Assembly: GCA_019321725.1 (NCBI GenBank)
Contig: CM033116.1
Coordinates: forward strand, 6,590,841 to 6,654,840
Reading direction: 5' to 3'
DNA length: 64,000 nucleotides
Source: Paulownia fortunei
Taxonomy: Eukaryota > Streptophyta > Magnoliopsida > Lamiales > Paulowniaceae
Both the position numbers and the translations under genes were made by a program. Shown here in pieces: positions 50,408 through 63,660 of the stretch. The notes beneath the pieces are model-generated. The model saw nothing but the letters and a program-made list of their open reading frames with translations, was not told the DNA's origin and ran no database searches. Position 1 is the stretch's first letter; the number at the start of each line of letters is the position of its first letter.

Positions 50408-52123
50408 GAAAATGAACACTTATAAACAAATAACTTATATTTAATAAATTTATTCGAATTACAATACATCAATGTATGTATTTATATAGATACACACATT
50501 CATAAATGTATGTAAATGTATGGAAAAATATATATACATATTTATATGGATATGTATTATGAGAAAAATAATTAAACACAAATTTTTAATAAAAAAATTA
50601 AAAAAAATGACATAAAATTATATATATGTGTAGCATGCTCTATATATATGTATACATTTACATACATATTAGGAGCAATCACGTAGCTACAAGTATCAAC
50701 AAAAAAATCTCTCAAAAGTTGTAACCAAATAAGTTTTTTTAAGAATTTTTAATACAATAATTATCCATCCAAATATATTCTCATAAAAAATTATGTCACA
50801 TCACGTGTGTTGTAGCATTCACACTCCTAAAAATACAACCCCATTCAAAAATATATCCAAAATTATTTTTCATTTCTATAAACTTATTTTTCTTTCATTT
50901 TCTTCTTACAGAATCATTTCTCAAAAAAAACATGCCATTGCAAACTAACATTCACCAAAAAAGTTCAATTTGTGTAGAGAACTTTTTATGCTACAATTGA
51001 AACTCATTGATCCAATATTTTGAACTACATCACAAGTGTTAGCAAATAAGTAACAAAAATATGAATTACATATTCATATAAATATAAGTGGATCGGATTT
51101 TACCATACACAGCGGATTGTTAATCCACGTATATCGAATCAAACTCATCTACCAACTTCATTCTGATCGAATTACGAACATACCTTTATCATTCGTGGTG
51201 ACTAACTGTTAGAATTATTTACTCAATTACATATCTCAAATTCTTGGAGTATATAGTAATGCTCCAAGGAAGACGTAGAGATAAATTTTAGAAAAAAGAT
51301 AATATAGAAAAAGTTTATTGGGAGAACTTCATTCACTTGTACATTTTGTTGAATGGGGATAAGATATATATATATATTCATACTCAAGGAATAATTTCAA
51401 TCCAACTAGGAAATTTAATCTCATCTAAATTGTAAAAATTACATCCAACTCAAATATGGATGCTAATTGGGTCAAGGGTCATAAGTTCGATCCAATTTTC
51501 AACATCTCATACTTATACATAATTGACTCAATCTACTCGAATCTCATTATCATACAATTTCTCAATCTCACGTCATTTTCTTCATATAAGAAATGAGGTG
51601 TGCGACCAAGTGAGAAAACATATATGAGGAGAGTAATATTAAGTCATCATCAAACTAACATAACCCTACAACTCGATAGCTCGCTGTGTACCCAAACCAA
51701 GTGGTCACAACCAATCAAGCATCTCTAGATCTCTCAATGAAAATAAGTAAAGAGCATGCTCGATTTACTCAAATATGTATCTATATTCATAACTAGTTAA
51801 ATACATTTCGACATAGTCGCCCAAGCTATAAACTATAAAATATTGGTGCATTGCCAACTTAGTTATTCTTTGACCTCTTATGCCAATTAGCTTGGTCTTG
51901 ACAACTTTCCTAAATATGCTCCGACAGACCGAATAATGCATGTCCATTGGATACATGCTAAAGTAGCGTCATCAAACTTACACCAAATGACAAAATCCAG
52001 AGTCACAGAGTGTACAAGAAATAATATGGGCTTACAAAGTGACGAAGTAGGGACCCATTCATTCATATTCCTATTAGAAGTCGTCTTAAAGCACATGTAG
52101 CATGAATATATGCTATGATGGAG

Positions 52124-53999
52124 CTCCCACTTAATTTGGGCATGTCACGCTCTAAATATTTTATAAATCTTAGTCTAGTCACTTTCCAAGCGCTTAACTT
52201 ACACACTATTAGAAGTCACTTTCTAAAATACCTTATAGCAATTTCGCAAGTTCAACTATAAACATGTTTATTATGAAGTTTGGACATATTTTATAATTGA
52301 TCAACTCTGATCTCATTTTAGCCTCCAAGCTAAGACGACTCTTAGTTATGCATATTAACATTTCTCACTACTCCAAGCGCAAAAGCGATCATCCACAAAC
52401 CTTAGTTATGCGACTCGATCTTTTAAGTCTCATCACACTTGCTCTCATAGAGCGAGGGTGATTGCCCGTGTGAGAGAGCTAATCAAAGCCTGATGACAAC
52501 TTGTAAATCCAGTACCAACCATATAATGTGAACACTAATATATCTCATTAATCACAACATATTCTCATCGGCTATAAAAAATCAAGTTCTATGTAATCTC
52601 ATACTACTCACATGCCTTTGGAGCATATCTCCATACAAAGGCTCAATAAAAGAGATAAATGATCACACCGCTCGTAGAAATATGCCTGAGAGTAATTTAA
52701 TTATGCGCAATACTCTCTTAAGTGAAGCAATGACTGTTATAAGTATGTTTGGTCATCCAGCAATATTTGATACCCAAAGCATATACCAAAGTGGCTTTAT
52801 TATCACAAAAACAACAATAGCCTCAAGTTCACACAATGCACATCCTTTTAAGATACCAAATTACCTCCAACAAATCTCGAACCACTCTATTAAGATATCT
52901 AAGTATCCACTTGAATACATCACGATATTTGCGTCGAGGATTACTTTGATATCCACTTACCATTTTTACTGTTAAACACAAAGCTAGTCGAGTACACACA
53001 GAGTACATATCAGACTTTTTTAATACTATACTAACTAGTATTTCTTCTGCTCTTCTAATTCAAGATATTTCTTTTTAACTAAGAACATAATATTTGACCA
53101 TGAAGTGTCAATAGGATTAACGTGATCCATACAAAATCTCGATATCATAACACCAAGTATGCATCCACTTTTCCTATGTCAATTCTAAATGTAAAGGATA
53201 ACCACTACTAAGTGGTGACATCTCCATGTTCTTTCTAGCTATCACATTATTATCCATGTACAGAAAAAACTAAATTCTTTTATTTATCTTGACATATATT
53301 TAGTGACTTTACTTGACCATCATAAACCCATCAAAGTAATAGCTCGATGAAATCAATAACACTACTATTTGGATAATAATCCAAGTGACAAATGGAGATT
53401 CTCGATCAACAATCTTTTGTGTTCTTGCCCCACTTCTTGAATTTATTAGGCCATTTATATAGATCTCCTCGTCTACTCCTCATTCATATATGTCAACTTC
53501 AATCATCCAGGACAAACCTAGATGAAAGTGACAATAAACAATAACATCTTGATGAATTGAGGCAATCTCACTATTTATGGAGAACATCTCAAAAAAATTA
53601 TGCTCTCCTATTAAGTATAAATATTTCGCCATTGGTTGAGCTATACACATGTCAATCAATCCATCTACTATATACTTGACCTCTAGAAACCACATGTTTC
53701 TAATGGTCTTGCACTTAGATGGAATATCAACCGACTCTTAGACTTTATTATTAGTCATTAGGCTCATCTTTTTATTCATAGTAGCTATTCCCTTAAAGCA
53801 TCAAGTGAAGTTAAAAATCTAATTTAATTCATCAATATCTACAAGAACAGTGAAGGATACCTACTCAATCTCATATAGACAATGAGGAACAACTCGTGTT
53901 TACTCTTTTTTCTTGTAGAATATGAGAGTTCTTTTCAAGTGAGACATTTCTACTAACTTAGGGTCGCTCCCACTATCCCAACGATTTTTGGATGAATTA
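52124..53999 (-). mobile_element. Ty1/copia pol remnant (RT/RNase H)
   Basis: Minus-strand translation in shifting frames gives end-of-RT and RNase H motifs in family order. YSVCTR lies at about 52,985-53,015 and VSGYQSNPRRKYRDVFKWIL at 52,883-52,960. CDNKATLV lies at about 52,785-52,810 and TKHTYNSHCF at 52,720-52,755. A polypurine tract AAGTGGGAG follows at 52,124-52,132. Stops and frameshifts are frequent. The part above 53,020 is presumed RT or integrase but is too decayed to read. Confidence 0.75.
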
Positions 54000-54003
54000 A
54001 AAT

Positions 54004-54810
54004 TGATAAGTGCATATTTTTAATATATTTTTTATCAAATCATTTATACTTTCCTTACTTTATTCTTGTTAATATTATAGTTTTATAGATGTTTTGTATT
54101 AGGCAATCAATAAACAAAAAGAGATAGAAAAGAACCAAAATAAAATCAAATAAGATAATATATTTCATGAGCAAGTTGGGAAATAATATTGTATTGGATA
54201 AAAAAACATCACAATTAGAAGAAAAAAACTATTTTTGCATATGTCCATCATGCGTAGATCAAAATATATATAAGAAATCACTTAAACTCTGCAAGTAATT
54301 GTTGGGTATTAAATTCAAAATAAATATATTTTCAAACTTATGCAATTTTTGTATTTTAAGTATAAATCCATGTTCAAAAGTCCTATGAACTTGAATCTTA
54401 CTTTATTTAAAATTCAAGAGATAAACCTACAATTTTTCTATTGGAAGATCAACCCAATTTAGTCTTGAGTATAGCAAAAAATTCGTTTAAGTGTATGTAT
54501 TGGAAATGATATTTCTATTCTGATACATTTTCTTAAATCAATCATAACTTTATCCCTAATGGTTAGAATTAGGTGATTCAAGATGGAAATGAAGCTAGCA
54601 GACAAATACACAACTTTCATGTTCACTATTCCAAAATCAGCTGATTTCATGAAGAAAAATGTGTGACAAAATTCATATATGAAAAGTATATATGAATTTA
54701 GAGCATATTTGAAGTAAATTTGGAGTGAATTTGTAAATGTTAATTCAGGCATTTTTCTTTTATAAATAGAGATTTTTGGATGTCATTCAAGACATATAAA
54801 AACCCTTAGA
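54004..54810 (+). mobile_element. Ty3/gypsy LTR remnant
   Basis: The segment starts TGATAAGTGCATATTTT, a start seen in Athila/Tekay-like plant gypsy LTRs. It contains CATAACTTTATCCCTAATGG and CACAACTTTCATGTTC, words also typical of such LTRs. It directly precedes a gypsy gag in the same orientation and abruptly ends the copia remnant, so it probably inserted into it. Confidence 0.5.
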
Positions 54811-54854
54811 GGGAAAAAAAGTTTTATTACTATTTTTTTTAAACTAAGTTTTCT

Positions 54855-55765
54855 AGTAGTGACTCTGAAAACTCTTACTTGTATTTGAAAGAATCTGATG
54901 AAGTATATACCACTTTTGAATATCAAACTTGTACAAATGACATCGTTAAATCCAAATTATTTCGTTTTTCTTTAAAAGATAATGCAAAAGTTTGGCCTAA
55001 CTTTTTAAAATCTAGGTAAGTTGGCATTTGGTAAGAAATACAAGTTGAATTTTTGAAAAAGTTCTTTCCAACTTCTAAACTAATGCTTTGAAAAGACAAG
55101 TCCAATTTTTTTTTTCAAAATTCTAATGAAGTTTTATTTTAATGTTGGGAAAAAATGAAAGATTTTGTTGAATTCATGACATATCATGGTTTTGAAAAAT
55201 GACACTTAATTAATTTTTGTTTTATACTTGTTTAACTATTGAAACAAAATAATTTGTTGAAATAATATGTAATGGTGAGTTTTTTGATAAAGAATCTGAT
55301 GAACCCCTAGAATATCTATACCATTTCGCAGAAAACTCTTAATTATGACATAATGTTAATTCTTTCGAATGTTTTATTAGATCTAATATTGCAAATAGTA
55401 ATAAATAAAAATATTACCTTAGTTAAGAAAATAATCTAAATGCTAAAATTATTTAGTTTAACAAAAAAATTTGAGGCCATGAAACTTAAAAAAATAAAAA
55501 AAATTAGATATGTACAAGATGAAGAAGTTAGCATTCGTGAACTTGTAGGACATTCCACTAATGAATACCCAAATATTGCAGTACAAACAAATGTCATGAA
55601 ACATTCAAAAAGTCTTTTTATTCTCCATATTGTAAAACTTATAATCCATAATGGAAAAATCATCCTAATTTTAGTTGACAATACAAGAATCGTGTTCAAC
55701 CACCTACATTAACAAAAGCCACTAAACTTATGAGAAATCATCCTAATTTTGTCTTTATTTTATAA
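54855..55765 (+). mobile_element. Ty3/gypsy gag remnant, Athila-like
   Basis: Plus-strand frames give a gypsy gag in order: LFRFSLKDNAKVWPNFL, FLKKFFPTSK, TYHGFEK, DEPLEYLYHFAENS, then SPYCKTYNP and WKNHPNFS with flanking stops. Family members have NPGWRNHPNFSW at that place, so glycine and tryptophan codons have become stops. Many frameshifts and stops make it non-functional. Pol was not found downstream. Confidence 0.75.
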
Positions 55766-58429
55766 ATTACACCTATTTAGGATCAAAGAGATATTTTTAA
55801 TTTTAAATTTAAATATTTTTTTTAAATAACATAAATCACAATAATAATTTTTATAATTCACCCTCTCCAAAACTAGAGAAAATTCTTAAACAGTGATAGG
55901 AAATACAGAAGGTCTAAAAATATTTTGTCATAATTGTGGGACAAGTATATCACAAAATAAACATCATTGATGAGATGATTACTAGTACAAAGCATTCAAA
56001 TAGTTAAAGAATATCTTGTGTTGATCTTTCTTGAAGTAAGAATCATGAACATGAATCAGGATACATTAAAGCTATAAGATAAGAGAATCTTTTACCAGTA
56101 AATGAGTTTGAACTAAAACAAAATTATAGTGTAAGAATTTCTACTTCAGATACAATTTTGACTTGCAGAAAAGCGAAAAAAAGAAGAAGTTAGGATATAA
56201 AATGTGGTTTTGGTCTACACGGGCAATGAAAATTCCCATTTATTGGTGACGTTTACATTTTATGTTTTCACCTTTTCTACTATTTAAACCACACAAAAAA
56301 AAAAAACGTATTTGTTTAACCCTTTCTTCAACAAAAATATCACTTGTTTTATAGTGGTCGTAAAACCTAAGGGCCTAAGGCACCTATTCCACTAATTTTA
56401 ACATATATAAAATTCATTATCTAATTAAAAAATTATTTCTCTTTCTGTAATCAAGTTAGTTGGACTAATAATAAATTCGCAAGCAAATATAATTGTGTGA
56501 TGGAACATTAAGAAAATAATGAGACTTATAATAAATTAAATAATAATTTTTCATGCCTACATCAGTTTATGATACGATATTTAAAAAGTAATGAGACCCA
56601 AAAATTATCACTCATACATTAATTTTTTTTAATAAAAATCAATATTTTTACACTACCAATACAAACATATTTTTCCTTTTCATACAAAAATCTAGTCAAT
56701 CTTTTTTTTTTTTTTAAATACTAGAAATAAAAACTGAATAAAAATAAAACCAAACAAGGCCTAAAACTCGTTTTGTTTCTTGTTTGTTTAACACTTGTAC
56801 TCACGATCTTTATATAGGAAAATGAATACAATTATAAGATAAATTAAAAAAAAAATCACTTCAATTATGAATTACTAGTGAATATCAACTAAAGTAAACC
56901 ATTCTCTTCGTTTAGTCTAAGCCATTAAACTGTCACCTAAATATATCTCTGGTTGAGAATTAGTAGTTTTATATAAAAAACCTTCATTTTAAAAAATGAA
57001 GTCTTATTATATAAAATAATATTTTTAAAAAATAGAAGCAATAAAATTCAAGACTTGTGAAGCATAAAACGGGGAGGAATTTTCTTCCTTTTGAAATTGA
57101 ATTGCTAAGTATTCATTATCTTCATTGATATAGTATGTTGTATTTTCTCATTCTACATACATATATATATATATATATATACATGGTTCGGATTATTGGG
57201 ATATTTAAGACCCCAACTGATCAAATTTCATTAATAATTTATGCCACTATGTGGCTCAATTTTTAGGTATTTCATTAGAATTTTGGTAGCATAGTTTTAG
57301 AGCTTTGAGTAGACGCAAGATCACGTAGGATGTTAATAGAGTAGATTCAAACTCGAATCAATTCTGGACTTGGTTCGCTTGAGGCGGGTTTTTACTTTTA
57401 CAAATAAATTCGGAACGGATCTTGAATTTTTATTTTCAAACTCGTCCTATCCTGAACCCACCTCGTTTAATTTTTTTATTTTATATATATGTATATATTT
57501 TTAAATATATATATTAAAAAATCTTAATGTATTATTTTAAAAAAATATATTTTTGATATTTTTAAAATAATAAAATAATTCTAATAGGTCTAGTGCTGAG
57601 GTGAATCCCAATCCTAAAAAATTTTTAACTGAGTCAAATTGAATATAGATCTTAAATTTTTTAGATAGCACTAATTTCAATTTGGCTAAACTTGCCCCAA
57701 ATATGCCCCTTTGCAATCTCTGAAACCATATATTTATACTAATTAAAGTGATCATACAAATAACCTCAATGCCATCTTTAGCTAAGATTTCTTCTACCAA
57801 CTTCTTTTTTCTTGAGATTTTCACATTATTATTTCCAAGTGATATTTTTTTCTTGGTTCCCTAACTCTTTGATTGATTGATCATTAGCAGCAGACAAGAT
57901 AAGACGTCAAATGCACGCATCTATTTGTGTCATACAATAGGTCCACATGTTAGAATGAGTGCACAACCATTATTTTGCTCAATTTTGGGTTGGGGGAAAT
58001 CAATTGCCTCTTCGGCTTTAGCATCACACATTTTAGCCTGCACATCGCGGTGGACCTTTCCATCATAACGGTCAGATTTTTCTCTTTGTTTCATCTTATA
58101 AAAGGAGTTGAATTATTCATGCTTGGAAATTATAATTACTTCATCTATAAGGTGTTTTAAAACTGCCTGAAAATATCCACTTAAGACATTCTAATTAGAA
58201 TTTTAAAATCGTGTTCATCTTGTAATAGAAAATCATATCCATATCGTCTGGTTTGCCTATAGTTCCTTCTCCTTCCCCAAGCCCCCCCCCCCCCCCCTCC
58301 AAAAAAAAAAAAAAAAAAAAGAGAGAAAAGGCAAAGAACAAGAAAGAAAGAAAATTAATTAGATTGTACAATTTATATATGTTTATATATATATATATTG
58401 GTGCGTGTGTGCGTATGCAGAGAGAAAGT
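55766..58429. other. Intergenic, AT-rich, no gene seen
   Basis: The stretch may include more decayed gypsy sequence to about 56,200. It also has a TA microsatellite (57,160-57,180), an hAT-like decayed fragment near 57,330-57,480 (GGCGGGTTTTTAC, CGGAACGGATCTTG, CCTGAACCCACCTCG) and a homopolymer pair C/A at 58,283-58,320. The open frames here match nothing I know. Confidence 0.55.
58283..58320. repeat. Adjacent poly-C and poly-A runs
   Basis: A run of about 14 C, then TCC, then a run of about 20 A. The exact length is likely to be unreliable in any sequencing read set. Confidence 0.85.
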
Positions 58430-59500
58430 TATTAGAAGTAAATGTTAATTTTATACTTCTTACGCATGGATTGAAGTTTAATCTTTTTGTTTTTTTAATC
58501 ATATTAATCACTAAGTATTTCATCCCCAGACTAAACTTTTACAAAATGAGAAGAAGGCCAAAGTTTTATTTCTTCATAAACTTCCATTTTTGTGTGGACG
58601 GATGGAAATTTAATCTTTCGTCTTTTTTCTAATCATTTTGTTGACTAATTATTTCTTATCCGAACTAAGCAAGTACTACATTTCTTCTCCATACCAAACA
58701 CTACTGTATAAGAAGAAGTTAAACGTTTTTGTGTTGTCTTTTAAAGATTTATGTTTTTGTGTGCACGGATGGAAGTTTAATTATCTGTAATCATGATACT
58801 TAATTAGCATTTCTTCTCCAAATCAAACATTTACCATAGATTTTTTTTTCTCTATTAACAATTTTTGTTTTATGCCGGTTGGAAGTTTAATATTTTGAAA
58901 AAATAACCTCAAACTTATCGAAACTTTTTAAATTTTAAAAGATAAAAGTTTTTTAAGTATGTAAACTTAGGTACCACCTAAACTTTAATATTGACTCAAA
59001 TAACATTACATCTTCTCACGTTGTTTTTACAGTCAAATTAAATAATGCCTTACATTAGATTTACTTAATGGAATTTTGCCTCTATATAAGCACAATATGT
59101 AAAAAAGAATTCAGGAACATTAATCATCTACTTACAAAGTATTTCTTCTCCAAACCAAATACTGCAAGTAGAAGGCAAAAAGTTAGCTTTTCTTGTAATA
59201 ATTTCTGTTTTTTGAGCATGTATGGATTTTAACTTTTTTTGCTTGTGTAATAATTTTTCTTAACCAAAAATTTACTATAAGAGAAGAAGGGAAAAATCTT
59301 TCCTCTTTAGGAATATTTTCTATTTTTGCATGGTTAGAAGTTTAACCATTGTGGCTATTTTAATGATTTTACTTAGTAGTTCTTCGATTTGCAAAACCTA
59401 ACATTTATTTACTACATGAGAAGACAGATTTTTGGGTTTGTTTACAAGCAATTTCTGTTTTCCTTCGAAGGAATTGAAGTTCAATTGAGGAATTTTTTCT
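58430..59500. repeat. Diverged tandem array, about seven units
   Basis: A unit of roughly 110-170 bases recurs. It contains ATTTCTTCTCCAAACCAAA, then an A/G-rich AGAAGAAGG block, TTTCTGTTTTTG, and GGATGGAAGTTTAAT or variants. The last motif lies near 58,470, 58,604, 58,769, 58,880, 59,224, 59,335 and 59,470. A segment of about 220 bases (58,895-59,115) interrupts the array. No coding potential was seen. Confidence 0.65.
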
Positions 59501-60627
59501 TTTTTTATGCCAATATCACTGTCAATAGTGGGAAGTCTGAATGTAAAATGAGGTGGTGAGCTTAAATCACTAAAAAAATGTTAAACATTGTGCCCCTAAA
59601 AGCGGTTGTGTCTAAATAATAAAGTTTTTCCTAAATACATATTTAGAAAATTTAATAGATGAAACCATACTATCATTAATAACTTATTTAAGGTAATAGG
59701 TCTTGATGAAAGAAAGAAAGAATTAATTAATTAGTTAAATTATACAGTCCCATATCGACACAAATATATGACCCCACACACACATGTATATATTGTGTAT
59801 ATGTATATGTATCTACTATGAATATATACTTTTCATAAGCAGAGAGAATATCAAATTTAAAAAGAAAAAATAAAGATACAAAGACCTTTGATGCAAAGAT
59901 GACAACTAAAGTGTTACAATTCGGTTCACTCTAAATTGTGTGAGATGGTCTAAAAAACATGTGCTTCATGCTTTTGATTGAAAAAGATGATATTTGTTAA
60001 GAACTCAAACAAATTAATGAACACGGCATATCTCAAATAAATTGGGACATCATATGACATATTATCATGATCAACTTTTATTTAACTTTATCATGATTAG
60101 ATTATTATGAAAATTAACTACTACATTCTAGACTTTCATCCGCAGCGATATCATATTCACAAATTTTTACTCGCAGTACAGTCAAATCATGACTAAAACT
60201 AAATAGTCACTTTTTTGTAATCTTCACATGTTTAAAATTGAGATTTTTTCATCGACAAATGTCATTCTTTTGTAACTGGTGATAATATTGAACCTACTAT
60301 TTGTAGGTTTTAGCACGCTGATTGCATATTAATTTGCACATGACCTTACCCTATCTTAAATTAAGTGGAAAAATATATTTTTTAAGTCTAGGGCTTGTGT
60401 ATAATAGATTTGAAGACTAAACTAATTACATGAAATCATGATCTCCACTATCACAAGTTAATGGAGCAATACTTCTAGCTGCCATCCATATCATTGTTGA
60501 CACATTATAAAAGTATTGGATCACATTTTATATATAAAGTGCAACTTATTTATTGGTAACTCATGAGTCATGAGCAACCCTACAAAACACAAAAAACCAA
60601 CTATTTATTTATAGTTGATGATCAACA
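59501..60627. other. Intergenic, 3' flank of the NPF gene
   Basis: AT-rich with no gene seen. The last 100-200 bases are presumably the NPF gene 3' UTR on the minus strand. Confidence 0.5.
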
Positions 60628-63021
60628 TCATTCATCAGAAACACTTTGATCCCCCTCCACAACTTCAACATTTTTGTACTTATAAAACCAAGAACAAACA
60701 AGATAACAACCAAAGTTTAAAACCCCAAGCACCACCAGCACCCAATACACATAGTCTAGCCTCCCATCATTAATATTGTCGGGCAACCACCCTGTCACTC
60801 TTCTAACAAAGTCAATCACTGCTGTGCTCAAGTAATAGGCTACGGCAATGAGCAAAGCAATCATAGCAGTGGCCATGCTCTTAAGAGAAGTGGGAAATTC
60901 TTGATAGTATAATTTCACTTGTCCTGGAAAATGAAATGCCTCCCCAATACCAACTATTGCCATTTGGGGAACCAACCACAAGACTGACATTGGCACAATG
61001 TTTGAGCCTCCAGCATGGTGGTCTTGGAGGTGGTGGGAACTGGCGGTGCCCCGCCTCTTTGACTCGACCAGGGCGGACACTGCCATGCTAGCAATGTTAA
61101 ACACGTGGCCGACACCTATTTGCTGCATCGGTGTCGGATTCTTGCCTGCCACTTTCTTCCACAGGGGCCAAACACAGTGATCAAATAGGCTGAGGCATAT
61201 TGCAGTGGATATTAATGTGAAAACTATCATGGATCCTGCTGGGACTTGGAAACGGTGCCCCAGGTGGCGGTCCGTGGTTAAAGCTTGAAGAACTGTAAGG
61301 CTGAGTTGAATTCCAATTGGGATGGATAAGAGAATGCTGGTTGACCATAGAGGGAGGATTCTAATAAGAGTCTTGAGGTCTTCTACTTGTTGGACAGTGC
61401 ATAGTTTCCATGGTTTGGCGATCGTGCCATTTGGTAGGATTTCTCCTTCAGTTTTGAGTGCTGCACGATTCAGTAACCTGCACACATCAGAAGAAATTCA
61501 GGAAAAGAAGTTCTGATTATACTCATCTTTGGCCACCAATATTTGCTTGATATTTAGGCCATAAAAGATTGATTAAGCTTATATTCTTTTTTAACCCGCA
61601 AAGAGTTGAACTCAGTTCGGTTAGACCTGTATAATACTATGTTCATGGCTTGTAAGTAAAACAAATTAAGGTTGAATGTGTGTGTTTCTGAACTTGTTAT
61701 ATTTCCAATTTAAACTCGAGTTTGACCTAACCTAATGAGAATTTTACACTTTGTATTCAAACTGACTCAAATTACACTTACTATTCAACTTGAGTTAGAT
61801 TATTTACAACCTGCCAACCAGCTGGACTTGACAAGGATAATATAAAAAGATGCCTACTAAATTTCAGGACAAAGAAAGTTGTATTTTTTTTCCTTACCAA
61901 TATTAAAATGTGCAAAATAATTTTCTTTTATTTGTTGTTTGCAGAAAACTTCCTAAGATTCTTAAGTTGTTGAATCAATACTCTATTCCAAAACAATCTA
62001 ACGGATGGATTATACAAAGGGGGACCATCAACAATCAATTAATTAAGCCAAGTTTAAGACGAATCCTGTATTAATCGTTTGAAGGCTCAACTTGTTATAT
62101 TATACTTAGAAAGAGAACATGAACATGCCTTTAGACCTCTCTTTTTCCATTGTGAGAAAAAAGTTGAAATGAATTGGTATGGATGCTCACTATTTGTTGT
62201 TTAAATAATGAGTGGAGCAGAGCAGAATAATTATGCACAAGCAAAATATGCAGCAGTATTGTGATAGAAGCATCCAAGAATTGTGATGACTTAAGCCCAA
62301 AACTACTGAATTTCAGATAATGAAAAAATATCCATTTTAACAATGAATTTTTACCTGAAGCTGTTTGTTGGTGCCTCTGCCATCCTTCCTTTAACCCCAT
62401 CATCTCCATAGTAATAATCTTCACTTTCAGAAGAGATCACTGCCTTCCTTTTCCTAACACTCGCGACAACTACACGTACCAAGCTCATGAATGGGCTCCC
62501 CTGTGGCTTGTCACGATAATAATACCGACTCCCAACCAAGAATATGGCTAATCCCAGCAAGTTAGCTGCTATGCATATGCCAAACCCCCAAGCCCAGCTC
62601 AAATTGTCTTCAACATACACAATTCCTGTGGCAGATATAAAAGAAGAAAAATACAAGGTGAAGAAACACCAATTAAAATAAGTAGACTGGTGCTTGAGTT
62701 TAGTGAACTGGTTGGCTCCCATTGTTGCCAGGGTGAATCGTGTGCCCCCTAGCCCGATGGAGGCCAGAGTCAGAGCCGCAAATAATACTGCATATTGGAT
62801 CCCTGATGGGGTGGCACAAAAACTTGAGCCAGTTTCACAATCAGAGGGCCTCAAGCCATCTAGTGTCACTGTAAGCACCAGAAGAATCAGACCCTGTAAG
62901 GAAATAACCTTGGTCACATAGTAACAGAAAAACAGAATACATGGATTCACGTATTGAATAACAACTTCATTTGAAAGTTTAAACTGTTAGAGATGAGAAT
63001 CATGTAATATTTAATTACTCT

Positions 63022-63061
<40 letters not shown>

Positions 63062-63535
63062 AGGTTTTTCTGTGATGATGTGTACCAGTAAAGAGATGAG
63101 AGAGGAGATCCAGATGACAGAGAAACAGCCCAGGAATGAATCAGCAACAATGGCTCCTATGACAGGGAAAAAGTTGGTGCAGCCAATGACCACATTGTTA
63201 ATTTGGGCAGCATTGATGCTCTTTATGTTGAATTCCTGGATCAAGAATACTATTAGGTTGTTCATCCACCCGCCTGCTGCGAGTGTCAGTCCGGCGACAG
63301 TTGCTGTTTCCAAAGCACCAAATGAATATTGCATTATATTTCTAGAGCAAGATTGGAAACAAAGGTACGTACAAGTTCATTGTGTGTGTGTGTGGAGAGT
63401 AGACAGTAGAGAGCAAAGACCTATGATGAAGGGGGTGGTGGTCCAGCCACCTCGTCTGCGGTATGCGGTGGGTGGTGGCGGTGCTTCTCCATCTCCGGAG
63501 ATTGAAGTGTTTCCACCAGCATGCAAAGCAGCCAT
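60628..63535 (-). CDS. NPF2-family (NAXT-like) NRT1/PTR transporter
   Basis: This is a proton-coupled or passive anion transporter of the NRT1/PTR family, a 12-helix plasma-membrane or vacuolar protein. Four exons on the minus strand, 63421-63535, 63086-63303, 62355-62893 and 60628-61477, total 1,722 bases or 573 aa, normal for the family. Sequence signs are GGWTTTPFI, AGLTLAAGGWMNNLIVFLIQ, the NPF loop TLDGLRPSDC, GLGGTRFTLATMGANQF, the long hydrophilic central loop after RYYYRDKPQGSPF, then VPMSVLWLVPQ, GIGEAFHFPGQVKLYYQEFP and RRVTGWLPDNIN. The C-terminal half closely fits the NPF2 NAXT (nitrate excretion) clade. Helix 1 lacks the ExxE(R/K) motif that most NPFs use for proton coupling. The exon 1 donor (AG|GTCTTT) is weak. 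Nitrate or chloride as substrate is inferred. Confidence 0.88.
63028..63058. repeat. (TA)n microsatellite in NPF intron 2
   Basis: An alternating TA run of about 30 bases lies in the 192-base second intron (62,894-63,085). Confidence 0.9.
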
Positions 63536-63599
63536 ATATGTTCTTGTGCTGTTGAAGCCACTTCTGGTGCTTTTATAAGGTACGTACCGTCCAGGCTAG

Positions 63600-63660
63600 T
63601 GGGAAGCGTTTTTCCACTTGACCAATGCCAAAGGGGTTATATAAAGGGTGGGGTTGGGCT
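63600..63660 (-). promoter_or_regulatory. Probable NPF core promoter
   Basis: On the minus strand TTTATATAACC at about 63,637-63,647 is a good TATA box roughly 100 bases upstream of the ATG (63,535). A W-box-like TTGACC on the plus strand lies at about 63,618-63,623. A second TATAAAA-like word near 63,573-63,580 is too close to the ATG to be preferred. Confidence 0.45.

Larger units (their letters stand above)
46851..52120. other. Intergenic, AT-rich, repeat-bearing, no gene seen
   Basis: The stretch holds TA-rich microsatellites (46,926-46,950; 50,370-50,400), a three-copy tandem repeat at 48,101-48,395 and an hAT-like repeat at 48,420-49,045. Bases about 51,080-52,120 adjoin the copia polypurine tract and may be its 3' LTR, on the minus strand; I could not define the ends. 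No gene was found. Confidence 0.55.

Noticed and set aside
60998..63578. Plus-strand open frames of 60-168 codons over the NPF gene
   Set aside because: They are antisense shadows of NPF exons; the minus-strand reading has full-length family similarity.
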